Assembly (NCBI GenBank): GCA_902802265.1
Contig: CADCLN010000003.1
Span: 62,001 to 126,000, forward strand
Length of the DNA: 64,000 nucleotides
Reading direction: 5' to 3'
DNA from: an uncultured Bacteroidales bacterium
GTDB taxonomy: Bacteria; Bacteroidota; Bacteroidia; Bacteroidales; Bacteroidaceae
In this document: positions 25,112 through 34,769 of the stretch, in pieces
Numbering within the stretch: position 1 is the stretch's first letter
How the letters are laid out: the number at the start of each line of letters is the position of its first letter
The notes under the pieces: generated by a model
What the model saw: only the letters and a program-made list of their open reading frames with translations
Database searches by the model: none
What the model was told of the DNA's origin: nothing
Position numbers and translations under genes: made by a program

Positions 25112-27514
25112 ATGAGAAGACAAATCATTTTCGCCCTGTTGCTCTCGTTGTTGGCCATTACGCCCGTGAGTGCACAGAAAGGCAAGGGAACATTTGAAGC
25201 CGGCAAAGGCACGTTCCTGCTGAACGGCAAACCCTTCGTCGTGAAGGCTGCCGAAGTACATTATCCCCGCATTCCGCAGCCCTATTGGGAGCATCGCATC
25301 AAGATGTGCAAGGCGCTGGGCATGAACACCATCTGCATCTATGTGTTCTGGAACATCCACGAACAGAAGGAAGGTGAGTTCGATTTCACCGGCAACAACG
25401 ACGTGGCTCAGTTCTGTAGGTTGGCACAGAAGAATGGCATGTACGTCATCGTGCGTCCTGGTCCATACGTATGTGCCGAATGGGAAATGGGCGGTCTGCC
25501 CTGGTGGCTTCTGAAGAAGAAGGACATCCGTCTGCGCGAGCAAGACCCCTACTTCATGGAGCGCGTGAAGATTTTTGAAGAGAAGGTTGGCGAACAGCTG
25601 GCACCATTGACCATCCAGAACGGCGGTCCCATCATCATGGTTCAGGTGGAGAACGAATACGGCAGCTATGGCGAGGACAAGCCCTATGTCAGCGCCATCC
25701 GCGACTGTCTGCGTGGCATCTACGGCAAGGAACTGGCGCTGTTCCAATGCGACTGGTCCAGCAATTTCGAGAAGAACGGTCTGGATGACCTTGTGTGGAC
25801 GATGAACTTCGGCACAGGTGCCAACATCGACCAGCAGTTCCGTCGCCTGGGCCAACTGCGTCCCGATGCACCCAAGATGTGCTCCGAGTTCTGGAGCGGA
25901 TGGTTCGACAAGTGGGGAGCACGCCACGAAACCCGTCCTGCGAAGGACATGGTGGACGGTATGGACGAAATGCTTTCCAAAGGTATTTCTTTCTCGCTCT
26001 ACATGACGCATGGAGGTACAAGTTTCGGCCATTGGGCTGGTGCTAACTCTCCTGGCTTTGCACCCGACGTCACCTCCTATGACTACGATGCACCCATCAA
26101 TGAGTACGGGCAGGCCACACCCAAATTCTGGGAACTCCGTAAGATGATGGAGAAGTATAATGACGGCAAGAAGATGCCTACCGTTCCAAAAGCTCCGATG
26201 CCCATCATCACCGTGCCAAAGTTCGAACTGAAGGAGTTTGCGCCTTTCATGGCTGCCATGACCAAGCCCGTTAATGGTGCCCCCAAGACCTTCGAGGAGA
26301 TGGGCATGGGCTGGGGCGCGATGATGTACTCTACCCGTCTGCCCGAGATTGCCTCGCAGAGCGTGCTCACCGGCGAGTTCCACGACTTCGCTCAAGTGTT
26401 CATCGACAAGAAATACATTGGTAAGATTGACCGCGTGAAAAACGAGAAGTCGCTCACCATCCCTGCCGTGAAGAAAGGTGCAGAGCTGATTATCATCGTC
26501 GAAGGTATGGGCCGCATCAACTTTGGCCGCGCCATCAAAGACTTTAAGGGCATTGTCGGCAACGTGACGCTGACAACCGAGACCGACGACGTAGAGATGG
26601 TGATGACGCTGAAGAACTGGATGAACGTCGCCATCCCCGATGACTACGAGACAGCTGCCAAGGCGCTTGACATGGTGAAGGGCGTCAACGACCAGATTGC
26701 TGCAGGTAAGGTGAAGGGCAGTGTTCCTGCGCTCGCCTTTACACAGGGCTATGAGGGGTCGAAGAAGCTCAGCGACATCATGAAGCCCGGTTATCACCGC
26801 GGCTACTTCAATCTCTCCAAGGTGGGCGACACGTTCCTCAATTTCGAGACATGGGGCAAGGGCCAGGTCTATGTAAACGGTCACGCCCTGGGCCGCATTT
26901 GGTCAATAGGCCCGCAGCAAACACTCTACGTGCCCGGATGCTGGCTGAAGAAAGGCAAAAATGAAGTCATCGTCCTCGATGTCGTCGGCCCGAAAGAAGC
27001 CGTCGTTTGGGGACAGGACAAACCGGAACTCAACAAGCTCCAGCTGGAAAAGAGCAACAAGCACAACAACATCGGCGACAAGCCCGACCTCAACAGCGAC
27101 ACGCCTGCTGCACAGGGTCAGTTCAACGGTGGCAACGGTTGGCAGACTGTAAAATTCTCTTCACCCAAAAAGGGCCGTCTGCTTTGCCTCGAAGCTCTCA
27201 GCACTCAGGCTGGTGACGACGTGGTGGCTATTGCAGAAATCTATGCCCTCGGCAGCGATGGCAAACGTCTCAGCCGTGAGCCGTGGACCACCAAGTATGC
27301 TGACAGCGAGAACGAGAACGGAAACCACACGGGCGACAAGGTCTATGACCTGCAAGAGTCAACCTACTGGCAGACCGTCAAGGGTGCCGGCTTCCCACAC
27401 CTGCTCGTCATCGACCTCGGCAGCGAACAGACTGTCACAGGCTTTGAATATCTGCCTCGCGCCGAACAAGGTGCTCCAGGCAGCGTGAAGAATTACAAGA
27501 TTTTTATTAAATAG
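25112..27514 (+). CDS. Exported GH35 beta-galactosidase
   Basis: An 800-residue protein with a signal peptide (IIFALLLSLLAITPVSAQ). The GH35 barrel spans about 25-345, with RPGPYVCAEWEMGGLPWWL, the acid/base Glu182 in VENEYGSYG and the nucleophile Glu259 in CSEFWSGWFDKWG, then GGTSFGHW. Beta-sandwich parts follow (about 400-640, jelly-roll), and the end (about 690-800) resembles a discoidin/F5-8C carbohydrate-binding module. It removes terminal beta-galactose from side chains of plant or host glycans, probably in the periplasm or at the surface. uxaC lies 56 bp downstream on the same strand, which suggests a shared message for use of plant glycans. Confidence 0.9.
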   Translation: MRRQIIFALLLSLLAITPVSAQKGKGTFEAGKGTFLLNGKPFVVKAAEVHYPRIPQPYWEHRIKMCKALGMNTICIYVFWNIHEQKEGEFDFTGNNDVAQFCRLAQKNGMYVIVRPGPYVCAEWEMGGLPWWLLKKKDIRLREQDPYFMERVKIFEEKVGEQLAPLTIQNGGPIIMVQVENEYGSYGEDKPYVSAIRDCLRGIYGKELALFQCDWSSNFEKNGLDDLVWTMNFGTGANIDQQFRRLGQLRPDAPKMCSEFWSGWFDKWGARHETRPAKDMVDGMDEMLSKGISFSLYMTHGGTSFGHWAGANSPGFAPDVTSYDYDAPINEYGQATPKFWELRKMMEKYNDGKKMPTVPKAPMPIITVPKFELKEFAPFMAAMTKPVNGAPKTFEEMGMGWGAMMYSTRLPEIASQSVLTGEFHDFAQVFIDKKYIGKIDRVKNEKSLTIPAVKKGAELIIIVEGMGRINFGRAIKDFKGIVGNVTLTTETDDVEMVMTLKNWMNVAIPDDYETAAKALDMVKGVNDQIAAGKVKGSVPALAFTQGYEGSKKLSDIMKPGYHRGYFNLSKVGDTFLNFETWGKGQVYVNGHALGRIWSIGPQQTLYVPGCWLKKGKNEVIVLDVVGPKEAVVWGQDKPELNKLQLEKSNKHNNIGDKPDLNSDTPAAQGQFNGGNGWQTVKFSSPKKGRLLCLEALSTQAGDDVVAIAEIYALGSDGKRLSREPWTTKYADSENENGNHTGDKVYDLQESTYWQTVKGAGFPHLLVIDLGSEQTVTGFEYLPRAEQGAPGSVKNYKIFIK

Positions 27515-27568
27515 TTTCTATAGTTCCTATAGTTCCTATAATAATCCTATAAAATCCTATCAAAAACC
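27513..27568. repeat. 9-nt CTATAGTTC tandem repeats before uxaC
   Basis: The gap between the GH35 gene and uxaC consists of CTATAGTTC, CTATAGTTC and degenerate CTATAATAATC, CTATAAAATC, CTATC units running up to the start codon. The reverse-complement motif fills the leader of rpsA at 46201-46246. Confidence 0.7.
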
Positions 27569-27570
27569 TT

Positions 27571-28989
27571 ATGAAATCTTTTATGGACGAAAACTTCTTG
27601 CTGCAAAACGAGACAGCACAGAAGCTCTATCATGAACATGCGGCAAAGATGCCCATCATTGACTACCACTGTCACCTCATCCCACAGATGGTAGCAGAGA
27701 ATAAGCGTTTTGAATCCATCGCACAAATCTGGCTCATGGGCGACCACTACAAGTGGCGTGCCATGCGTAGCAACGGCGTAGCTGAACGTTTCTGCACAGG
27801 CAAAGACACTACCGACTGGGAGAAGTTTGAGAAGTGGGCAGAGACTGTACCCTACACTTTCCGTAACCCACTCTACCATTGGACTCACCTGGAACTGAAG
27901 ACTGCCTTTGGCATCACCGAAACGCTGAATCCAAAGAATGCCCGTGAGATTTACGACAAGTGTAACGACCTCATCAAGAACGACCCGAAGTTTACGCCAC
28001 GCGGACTGATGGAGTATTACAACGTAAAGGTTGTCTGCACCACCGACGACCCCGTTGACACCCTGGAATGGCACAAGCAGGTAGCTGCCGACCCAACGAT
28101 GAAGACCCGTATGCTGCCAGCATGGCGTCCCGACAAGGCTATGGCCGTAGAAGTGCCAGAGAACTTCCGTGCCTACGTGGAATTGCTCTCTGAACGCAGC
28201 GGCGTAAGCATCAGCTCGTTCAAAGATTTCATCGATGCTTTGCAAAACCGCCACGACTTCTTCGCTTCGATGGGTTGTAAACTTTCCGACCATGGCATCG
28301 AGGAATTCTATGCAGAAGATTATACCGATGCAGAAATCGCTGCTATATTTAATAAGGTATATGGCGGCAGCAAACTTACACAGGAAGAAATCCTCAAGTT
28401 CAAGTCGGCCATGATGTACATCTTTGGCGTGCAGGATGCCATAGCAGGCTGGGCACAACAGTTCCACTACGGCGCTATCCGCGACAACAATACCAAGATG
28501 TTCCGTCAGCTGGGTCCCGATACGGGTTTTGACAGCATCGGCGAATTCAACACCGCCAAGAAGTGCTCCAAGTTCCTCAACCGTCTGAACATGGAAGACC
28601 ATCTGGCAAAGACTATCCTCTACAACCTCAATCCATGCGCCAACGAAGTGCTTGCCACCATGCTGGGCAACTTCCAGGACGGATCTTGCCCAGGCAAGAT
28701 TCAGTGGGGTTCAGGTTGGTGGTTCCTCGACCAGAAGGACGGTATGCAGAAGCAGATGAACGCCCTCAGCGTACTCGGACTGCTGAGCCGCTTTGTAGGT
28801 ATGCTTACCGACAGCCGATCCTTCCTCTCCTACCCTCGTCACGAATATTTCCGCCGCATCCTCTGCAACCTTGTCGGCACCGACATCGAGAACGGCGAAA
28901 TCCCCTACACAGGCTACGAGGCTGAGCGCATGAACCAAATGATTGAGGACATCAGCTATAACAACGCAAAGAACTACTTCCAGTTTTAA
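27571..28989 (+). CDS. uxaC: Glucuronate isomerase
   Basis: A 472-residue protein of the amidohydrolase-like uronate isomerase family. It shows the N-terminal metal motif PIIDYHCHLIPQ, the phrase FRNPLYHWTHLELK, CTTDDPVDTLEWH and the C-terminal SYPRHEYFRRIL, all typical of UxaC. It converts D-glucuronate to D-fructuronate and D-galacturonate to D-tagaturonate in the cytoplasm. It follows the GH35 enzyme and is followed by a terminator; the pairing suggests breakdown of a galactose- and uronate-bearing polysaccharide such as pectin or glucuronoxylan side chains. Confidence 0.95.
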   Translation: MKSFMDENFLLQNETAQKLYHEHAAKMPIIDYHCHLIPQMVAENKRFESIAQIWLMGDHYKWRAMRSNGVAERFCTGKDTTDWEKFEKWAETVPYTFRNPLYHWTHLELKTAFGITETLNPKNAREIYDKCNDLIKNDPKFTPRGLMEYYNVKVVCTTDDPVDTLEWHKQVAADPTMKTRMLPAWRPDKAMAVEVPENFRAYVELLSERSGVSISSFKDFIDALQNRHDFFASMGCKLSDHGIEEFYAEDYTDAEIAAIFNKVYGGSKLTQEEILKFKSAMMYIFGVQDAIAGWAQQFHYGAIRDNNTKMFRQLGPDTGFDSIGEFNTAKKCSKFLNRLNMEDHLAKTILYNLNPCANEVLATMLGNFQDGSCPGKIQWGSGWWFLDQKDGMQKQMNALSVLGLLSRFVGMLTDSRSFLSYPRHEYFRRILCNLVGTDIENGEIPYTGYEAERMNQMIEDISYNNAKNYFQF

Positions 28990-29007
28990 AAGACGATAAA
29001 AACACGG

Positions 29008-29047
29008 CAACGGATTTGGCAACCTCAAGCTAAATCCGTTGTTTTTT
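29008..29047 (+). terminator. Terminator after uxaC
   Basis: CAACGGATTT and AAATCCGTTG form a 10-bp stem followed by a T-run. The same AACGGATTT arm is used in the hairpin after the DUF5606 gene. Confidence 0.8.
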
Positions 29048-29059
29048 GATTAAAACGCC

Positions 29060-29335
29060 ATGTTCATTTACCGACTGAAAATTACCGTCAGCCATCTGCA
29101 CGCAGCCCATGCCACAGCCGCCCTGACAGACTTTCTCAACTCCGTCCAAGACAAATACGGAGTGCATCAGTACGAGACCCTCACCAGTGCCGACCCCACG
29201 CAGGCAGAAGCCATCCTTGCCCTACCCTTTGCTGACCGCGAGCGCATCCGCATCGACTTCAACATCTTTGCTGCTCAGTTCGAAGCAGATCATCCAGAAG
29301 AAAAGGATGTGTATTTCAAAATGGAAAGCGTGTAA
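29060..29335 (+). CDS. Small hypothetical protein
   Basis: A 91-residue acidic, soluble protein with no signal peptide or membrane segment. Predicted pattern: beta strand MFIYRLKITV, helix HAAHATAALTDFLNSVQDKY, then an acidic Glu/Asp-rich end. I do not recognise the family. It starts 70 bp after uxaC, beyond the terminator, and ends 23 bp before a second terminator. Base composition matches its neighbours, which supports it as real, but no motif gives a role. Confidence 0.5.
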   Translation: MFIYRLKITVSHLHAAHATAALTDFLNSVQDKYGVHQYETLTSADPTQAEAILALPFADRERIRIDFNIFAAQFEADHPEEKDVYFKMESV

Positions 29336-29357
29336 AGTAAAAAGGAATGTGCCTAAA

Positions 29358-29400
29358 GAAAAGCAGGAAAACCGATTGAGTCGTTTTTCCTGCTTTTCTT
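29358..29400. terminator. Bidirectional terminator before the xylanase end
   Basis: GAAAAGCAGGAAAA pairs with TTTTTCCTGCTTTTC over about 14 bp. Both strands carry a T-rich stem end, and the hairpin lies between convergent genes. Confidence 0.75.
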
Positions 29401-29418
29401 GTTGTTGAAAGAGTGGGT

Positions 29419-32061
29419 TTATCTGTTCAAAGACTTCTTGCCATTCTTGATGACGATGCCTTTGTATTTAGCATCCACACGCTGACCAGCCAAGTTGTAG
29501 ATGGCATCGCTCGCAGGAAGTTGAGGGGTTTGATCCACAATATCTATGCCTGTGGTAGGCTCGGTGCAAATCAATTCTATTTGGTCAACATTGAAGTTTG
29601 ATCCGACAATGGTAAGACGAAGAATCTGCTGACCGACTTCCAATTCCCTTGCGATTCTGCCCTTGACAACTTTATAGGTGTCCCAGTTGCTGCCGGTCTG
29701 CGGCACATTGACTTGCCCCAAAGTGATTACCTTACCATCCTTCACAAGCCCCAGTCTGATTCTACCGCCCGTAGTACCTGACGAGACGGTTGCTTCAAAC
29801 TCATATTTGCCCGACTCTGTCACGTTGATGGAGTATTCCATCCATTCACCTGCTGCGGTGTAGCCGACGACTGTGCCGCCATTACCTTTGACAAGGTCCA
29901 CACCCTCGTTGTCGGTGCGATATTTTGCATCGCCTTCGTCTTTGCTGTCGGAGTCGTGGAAGGTGAATCCTTCTCCACCCTTGTCGAAGTTTTCGACCTG
30001 AATGACGCCAGGAACGGCGGCAATGCCCTTATAAGGCGTGCGTTTGTTGTTGACGTTGAGGCTATACTTAAACACCTTGGAAGTTTTTCCGTCTGTGTCG
30101 GTAGCTTCTGCCGTAACATTGTAGGTTCCCTTGGCTGTCGGTCTGTACTTGGCCTCGAAGGGTGCCTCAGTAACAGTCTTGACGAGTTTGTTTTCCACGT
30201 AGAAGCTGACACTCTTGATATTGTCCGTGGATGGGGTTGCAATGAGTGTCGTGTATTCGTTGATGGTAGCTGGAGCGGGGTCTGCCTTGAGGGTCAGCTT
30301 GATGTCCTCGTTCAAGTCAAGATGCTTGAAGACGAACTTGTCAACGTTACAGTTGCCGCCCGTGATGTTGAGACGAATGATTTGCTTACCTTCTTTAAGT
30401 GAAACGAGCGTGCGCCCGTGTATGGCTACATATTTATCCCAATTGCTGCTACCCGTTTGTGGCACGACAATTACTTCGGTCAAGTCTTTTACGGCATCGC
30501 CCGTGTCCAGGGTGAGTTGAACAGACGAACCGGAAACACCTGACGAAACCCACGCGTCGTAGGAATAATATCCAGCATCCTTCACATCCACGGTATATTC
30601 AAGCCATTCGCCTGTGGCTGTATAACCAATGGCATAACCACCGTTGCCTGTAACGATATCCACACCGCCTCCATTGGTACGGTAAGACGTGCCCTGGTTG
30701 TTGCCGTCAGAGTCGTGGAACGTAACGCCATCTCCACCCACGTCGAAGTTTTCGACCTGAATGGTACCAGGCAGTGCGATTTCTCCCTTGTAGGGGCTGC
30801 GTGGATTGTAAGCTGTGAAGCTGGAGAGACGTTCATACTTGGAACCATCAGTAGCCACCACGACAGCCCTCAGCGAGTATTTGCCGAGTGCGTTAGGTGT
30901 ATATTCAACGACGTAGGGAGCCTCGGTAAGCGTCGTATAGCGCACTCCTTTCACATAAAAGTCAATGTGGTCAATGGTTTTGGTGCGAAGCCGTGCATTG
31001 ATGGTAATGTTCATGGGCTCTCCCTTTGTGACACTGAGCGATTGTGGCTTCACATAGACGGAAGCCTCTTTCTTCATGCCTGGGAATGGGCTCTTGGCAT
31101 TCTTGGCAGCCGCTGTTTTCATGTATTTTCGCAGCCACTCCATGGCAGGACGGTCAACGCCGTCGCGGATAATTCCTGAGTTACCATTGGTTGTCCACGT
31201 ATGACCGTAGATGTAGCCCCAAAGCGTAATGCCGGCACAGTAGTCAGCTTCCCACATGTAGGGAATCTGCTCCATATATCGTTGTTCTTGCAATTTGTCG
31301 TCGTAGGTGCCGATGTCGTACTCTGTGCTGTACATTGGCATTTTCAGCGTGTTCTGGATTCTATCCATCGAAGATTTGAACGTTTCGAAATTGCAGTCCG
31401 TCAAATCGTGCGACTGGCATCCGTATGCATCGATAGGCGCACCTGCATCACGAATAATACGGACAAGTTCGATGAACTGGTCTGTGTTCCACTGGAAGGT
31501 GTTGAAGTCGTTATAGACAAGGATGGCATCTGGCCAACGTTCATGCGCCAATTCAAAAGCCTTGATAATCCAGTCCCAGCCTGTCTTTCCATCGCCGCCC
31601 AGTGCCGCTTTGTAAGGGGCAGGATTGTGTCCTGGAAGTGCTTCGTTTACTACGTCGATGATTTCGAGATTGGGATAATGCTTCTTTACTGCGTCGAACC
31701 ATTCTATAATAGCCTTGTACTGCTCCTTCGTGGAGAGATTGTTCATCCAGTTGGGATATTGTCCGCCCCAAATGAGGGTGTGGAACTTGAAGGGGAAGCC
31801 ATACTTCTTCGCATAGTCGGCACATTTGTCGGCACCGCCCCAGTTAAACTGTCCGCGTGCACTGCCCTCGATGGAACTCCACTTAGTTTCGTTCTCCGGC
31901 GTAATTTGGTTCCACAGTGAGTGGAAACTCTCCTTGCCATAGTCCACCTGATATCCCGTGGTAATATTGCCCAGAAACTTGTCTTTGTTGGACGAAAGCT
32001 GTGCCTTTCCGCTTGTCGGGAAAAAGCATACAGCCAAAAGGGTTAGATAAAGGATTTTCAT
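29419..32061 (-). CDS. Multidomain GH10 endo-xylanase with two CBM6-like modules
   Basis: An 880-residue exported protein. After a signal peptide (LYLTLLAVCFFPTSGKAQ) comes a GH10 barrel (about 25-330) with acid/base Glu140 in DVVNEAL and nucleophile Glu247 in YSTEYDIG. Next are an Ig-like domain (about 345-425), a CBM6-like module (about 430-580, opening GTIQVENFD), a second Ig-like domain (about 585-670) and a second CBM6-like module (about 675-815, opening GVIQVENFD). The tail AIYNLAGQRVDAKYKGIVI is the short C-terminal motif common on secreted Prevotella proteins. It cuts beta-1,4-xylan. A TACCTTTG promoter lies 33 bp upstream. It stands alone on the minus strand between the uronate and galactose genes. 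Confidence 0.92.
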   Translation of the reverse strand: MKILYLTLLAVCFFPTSGKAQLSSNKDKFLGNITTGYQVDYGKESFHSLWNQITPENETKWSSIEGSARGQFNWGGADKCADYAKKYGFPFKFHTLIWGGQYPNWMNNLSTKEQYKAIIEWFDAVKKHYPNLEIIDVVNEALPGHNPAPYKAALGGDGKTGWDWIIKAFELAHERWPDAILVYNDFNTFQWNTDQFIELVRIIRDAGAPIDAYGCQSHDLTDCNFETFKSSMDRIQNTLKMPMYSTEYDIGTYDDKLQEQRYMEQIPYMWEADYCAGITLWGYIYGHTWTTNGNSGIIRDGVDRPAMEWLRKYMKTAAAKNAKSPFPGMKKEASVYVKPQSLSVTKGEPMNITINARLRTKTIDHIDFYVKGVRYTTLTEAPYVVEYTPNALGKYSLRAVVVATDGSKYERLSSFTAYNPRSPYKGEIALPGTIQVENFDVGGDGVTFHDSDGNNQGTSYRTNGGGVDIVTGNGGYAIGYTATGEWLEYTVDVKDAGYYSYDAWVSSGVSGSSVQLTLDTGDAVKDLTEVIVVPQTGSSNWDKYVAIHGRTLVSLKEGKQIIRLNITGGNCNVDKFVFKHLDLNEDIKLTLKADPAPATINEYTTLIATPSTDNIKSVSFYVENKLVKTVTEAPFEAKYRPTAKGTYNVTAEATDTDGKTSKVFKYSLNVNNKRTPYKGIAAVPGVIQVENFDKGGEGFTFHDSDSKDEGDAKYRTDNEGVDLVKGNGGTVVGYTAAGEWMEYSINVTESGKYEFEATVSSGTTGGRIRLGLVKDGKVITLGQVNVPQTGSNWDTYKVVKGRIARELEVGQQILRLTIVGSNFNVDQIELICTEPTTGIDIVDQTPQLPASDAIYNLAGQRVDAKYKGIVIKNGKKSLNR

Positions 32062-32373
32062 GATTGTTTTGTAATAGTTTTAAGAATGTGCGGCAAAGGT
32101 ACAACATTTTTTTCTTTTCCATAAACAAATAACATCAAATTTTGTTTTGCAATAAATATATATGCTGCACTCTCGCTGTATCACACAGGTTTATTTTTAT
32201 CTTTTTACGGACAAGAAATGCGTGATTTTTGTGTCATAAAAGGCGATTTAAGTTTTTTTATAAAAATAATGCAGAAAAATTATCGATAGTACGAAAAAAA
32301 AACGTTTAATTTGCACAAACGAAATAAAAAACTCACGAACAAATTACTATCTAATACTTAACTAAAATTATTT
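32062..32373. other. Divergent promoter region of xylanase and galactose genes
   Basis: This 312-bp, strongly AT-rich gap separates the xylanase (minus) from galM (plus). It holds the minus-strand promoter at 32094-32101 and a weaker plus-strand TTTAATTTGC near 32306-32314. No gene or notable repeat is seen. Confidence 0.6.
32094..32101 (-). promoter_or_regulatory. -7 element for the GH10 xylanase
   Basis: TACCTTTG on the minus strand, a full consensus match, 33 bp before the start codon. No well-spaced TTG is obvious. Confidence 0.62.
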
Positions 32374-33459
32374 ATGAGTACAGTACAGCCAAAACTCAGC
32401 GGCCTCAAAGCTGAGGATTTTCAGAAGGAAATTAACGGCAAGAAGACTGACCTGTTCACACTGGTGAACAAGGACGGTTATGAAGTGTCAATCACAAACT
32501 ACGGTGGTGCCATCGTGGCCATCATGGTTCCTGACAAGGACGGCAAGGTAGCCAATGTCATTCAAGGCCATGACAACATCGATGCAGTCGTGAACTCACC
32601 CGAACCTTACCTTTCCACCCTGATTGGTCGCTACGGCAACCGCATCTGCAAGGGAAAGTTCCAGTTGAACGGCAAGGAGTACAGCCTCGCCATCAACAAC
32701 GGACCCAACGCCCTGCACGGTGGTCCTACAGGTCTGCACGCACAGGTGTGGGACGCTTATCAGACTGGCGACCAGAACCTGACGCTGAACATCATACTGC
32801 CTTACGGACATGAGGGTTTTTCAGGTGAAGTAAAGATTTCAGTGGAGTTTACTTGGACTGATGACAATGAGCTGGTTATTGAATACCTTGCAACAACCAA
32901 CAAGCGCACCATCATCAACCTGACTCACCATGCATTCTTCTCTCTGCAGGGCATTGCTAACCCAACGCCAGGCATCGAAGACCAGTTGCTCTACATGAAC
33001 TGCGACTTCTACATTCCCATCGACGACACCAGTATTCCGACAGGCGAAATCCGCAGCGTGAAAGGCACTCCATTCGACTTTACCACACCGAAGCCCGTAG
33101 GTCAGGACATCGATGCTGACGACGAGCAAATCAAGAACGGTGCAGGCTACGACCATTGCTTCGTCTGCAACAAGAAGGAGTTTGGCGAACTCACGCTGGC
33201 TGCCCGCCTCGTGGAACCCAAGTCTGGTCGCGTATTGGAAACATACACCACCGAGCCAGGTGTGCAGATTTACACCGACAACTGGGCTACAGGCTATCCC
33301 ATTCAGCAGGGTTGCACGGCACCTCGCCGCTCCAGCATCTGCTTCGAGGCACAGCACTTCCCCGACAGCCCGAACCGCCCATACTTCCCGCCAGTTGTAT
33401 TGCATCCAGGCGAGAAATACAAGCAGAAAACCATTTACAAATTCTCTATTGAAAACTAA
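32374..33459 (+). CDS. galM: Aldose 1-epimerase (mutarotase)
   Basis: A 361-residue cytoplasmic protein without a signal peptide. Mutarotase landmarks are IGRYGNRICKGKF, NGPNALHGGP, NLTHHAFF (catalytic His) and GYDHCFV, and the C-terminal catalytic Glu is probably in SICFEAQHFPDSPN. It interconverts alpha and beta galactose before phosphorylation. It heads a three-gene unit with a sugar transporter (17 bp later) and galK, which fits galactose uptake and the first steps of the Leloir pathway. Galactose released by the GH35 enzyme nearby may feed it. Confidence 0.95.
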   Translation: MSTVQPKLSGLKAEDFQKEINGKKTDLFTLVNKDGYEVSITNYGGAIVAIMVPDKDGKVANVIQGHDNIDAVVNSPEPYLSTLIGRYGNRICKGKFQLNGKEYSLAINNGPNALHGGPTGLHAQVWDAYQTGDQNLTLNIILPYGHEGFSGEVKISVEFTWTDDNELVIEYLATTNKRTIINLTHHAFFSLQGIANPTPGIEDQLLYMNCDFYIPIDDTSIPTGEIRSVKGTPFDFTTPKPVGQDIDADDEQIKNGAGYDHCFVCNKKEFGELTLAARLVEPKSGRVLETYTTEPGVQIYTDNWATGYPIQQGCTAPRRSSICFEAQHFPDSPNRPYFPPVVLHPGEKYKQKTIYKFSIEN

Positions 33460-33476
33460 TTATTAATACAAACATT

Positions 33477-34706
33477 ATGGCACAAAACAAACCGAACTAT
33501 TTGTTCCCTCTCATCATTGTGTTCATCGTGTGCTTCCTCATCGGATTCATCACGACGATGAACAACTCTATGATTGAATTCTGTAAAGAAGCCTTCAAGC
33601 TGAGCGACACACAAGGTCAGCTGGTCAACACTTTCTTCTACGGTGCTTACTTCTTCTCCATCCCATTCGCCATGATGATGAGCAAGATTGGCTACAAAGC
33701 CACACTCGTCCTCGGTCTTACAGTCGTAGGTATCGGCTTTATTGCCAACAACCTCGGCGTAACTGCTGCGTTGGGCACAGAAAATGTGTACACCGTATTC
33801 CTTTGCTGCATGAGCATCGTGGCTCTTGGTGTAGTCATGCTGCAGCTGGTAGCCAATCCCTATGTCATGGTGCTGGGTGCTCCTGAAAGTGGCGCCTTCC
33901 GCATGACGCTGTCACAGGCTCTGAACTCTGTGGCAACGACCGTGGCTCCTATCTTTATTACTTATGTCATCATCGCCGGCAAACCCAAACTGCCAGAGAA
34001 TGTGCCTGGCCCATTCCTTATGCTGGGTATCTTCGCCATTGTGATTGCAGCCATCCTGTTCTTCATCAAATTGCCCGATCCAGACAAGGACAAGGCAGCT
34101 GACGATGCTACTGCAGCAGCAGATATGAAGCAGTACAAGAGCAGCGTATTCAAGTATCCACACGTATGGTTTGGCGCATTGGCCATTGCCATGTACATGG
34201 GCTTGGAAATTGGTATTCCATCCATGCTTCCTGCTTACTGGAAGGCTGACCCGACCCTGCCTGGTAGTGCCACAGACTATCTGCCTTTCTACTGGGGTGG
34301 CATGATGGTAGGCCGTTTCGTGGGCTCCGCCATTTTGGCCAAGTTCAAGGCACGCACCCTGCTCTCTTGCTGTCTGATTCTCGGTGCCGCTTGCGTAGGC
34401 ATTTCCTTCGTTCTTCCAGGCATGTACGCCGTTTATGCTATGTTGGCAGCCGGTCTGTTCCACTCTGTGATGTGGCCACTCATCTTCAACCTCGGTTTGC
34501 AGGAACTGGGTCCTCACACCAAGAATGCTTCCGGCCTTATCAACATGGGTGTGCTCGGTGGTGCTACACTGCCTCTGCTCATGGGTACTGTGGTTGACAA
34601 TCCAAACCTCGGCGTTGGCGTTGCCATCATGATGATGTTCGTTTACTACGCTTACGTCTTCTGGTTCTGCAACTTCGGTTCTAAGATTGGAATCAGCGGA
34701 AAATAA
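33477..34706 (+). CDS. MFS glucose/galactose-type transporter
   Basis: A 409-residue membrane protein with about twelve hydrophobic segments. It is of the FucP/GluP group of the major facilitator superfamily: GFITTMNNSMIEF in helix 1, NTFFYGAYFFSIPFAMMMSK in helix 2 and LVANPYVMVLG and SQALNSVATTVAP in helices 4-5 match that group. It sits between galM and galK, so galactose (with proton) is the likely substrate; glucose is also possible. The frame is intact and the start is 17 bp after galM. Confidence 0.9.
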   Translation: MAQNKPNYLFPLIIVFIVCFLIGFITTMNNSMIEFCKEAFKLSDTQGQLVNTFFYGAYFFSIPFAMMMSKIGYKATLVLGLTVVGIGFIANNLGVTAALGTENVYTVFLCCMSIVALGVVMLQLVANPYVMVLGAPESGAFRMTLSQALNSVATTVAPIFITYVIIAGKPKLPENVPGPFLMLGIFAIVIAAILFFIKLPDPDKDKAADDATAAADMKQYKSSVFKYPHVWFGALAIAMYMGLEIGIPSMLPAYWKADPTLPGSATDYLPFYWGGMMVGRFVGSAILAKFKARTLLSCCLILGAACVGISFVLPGMYAVYAMLAAGLFHSVMWPLIFNLGLQELGPHTKNASGLINMGVLGGATLPLLMGTVVDNPNLGVGVAIMMMFVYYAYVFWFCNFGSKIGISGK

Positions 34707-34769
34707 AAATTCGAGATTACAACCATTATTTACTTAACTATACTATTAAAATAAAACTAAAACAAAATT

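Noticed and set aside
25085..26884. A 599-codon open frame on the minus strand opposite the GH35 gene
   Set aside because: It is the shadow of a real gene with high GC at codon third positions; its product is low in complexity and has no family features, while GH35 motifs on the other strand are complete.
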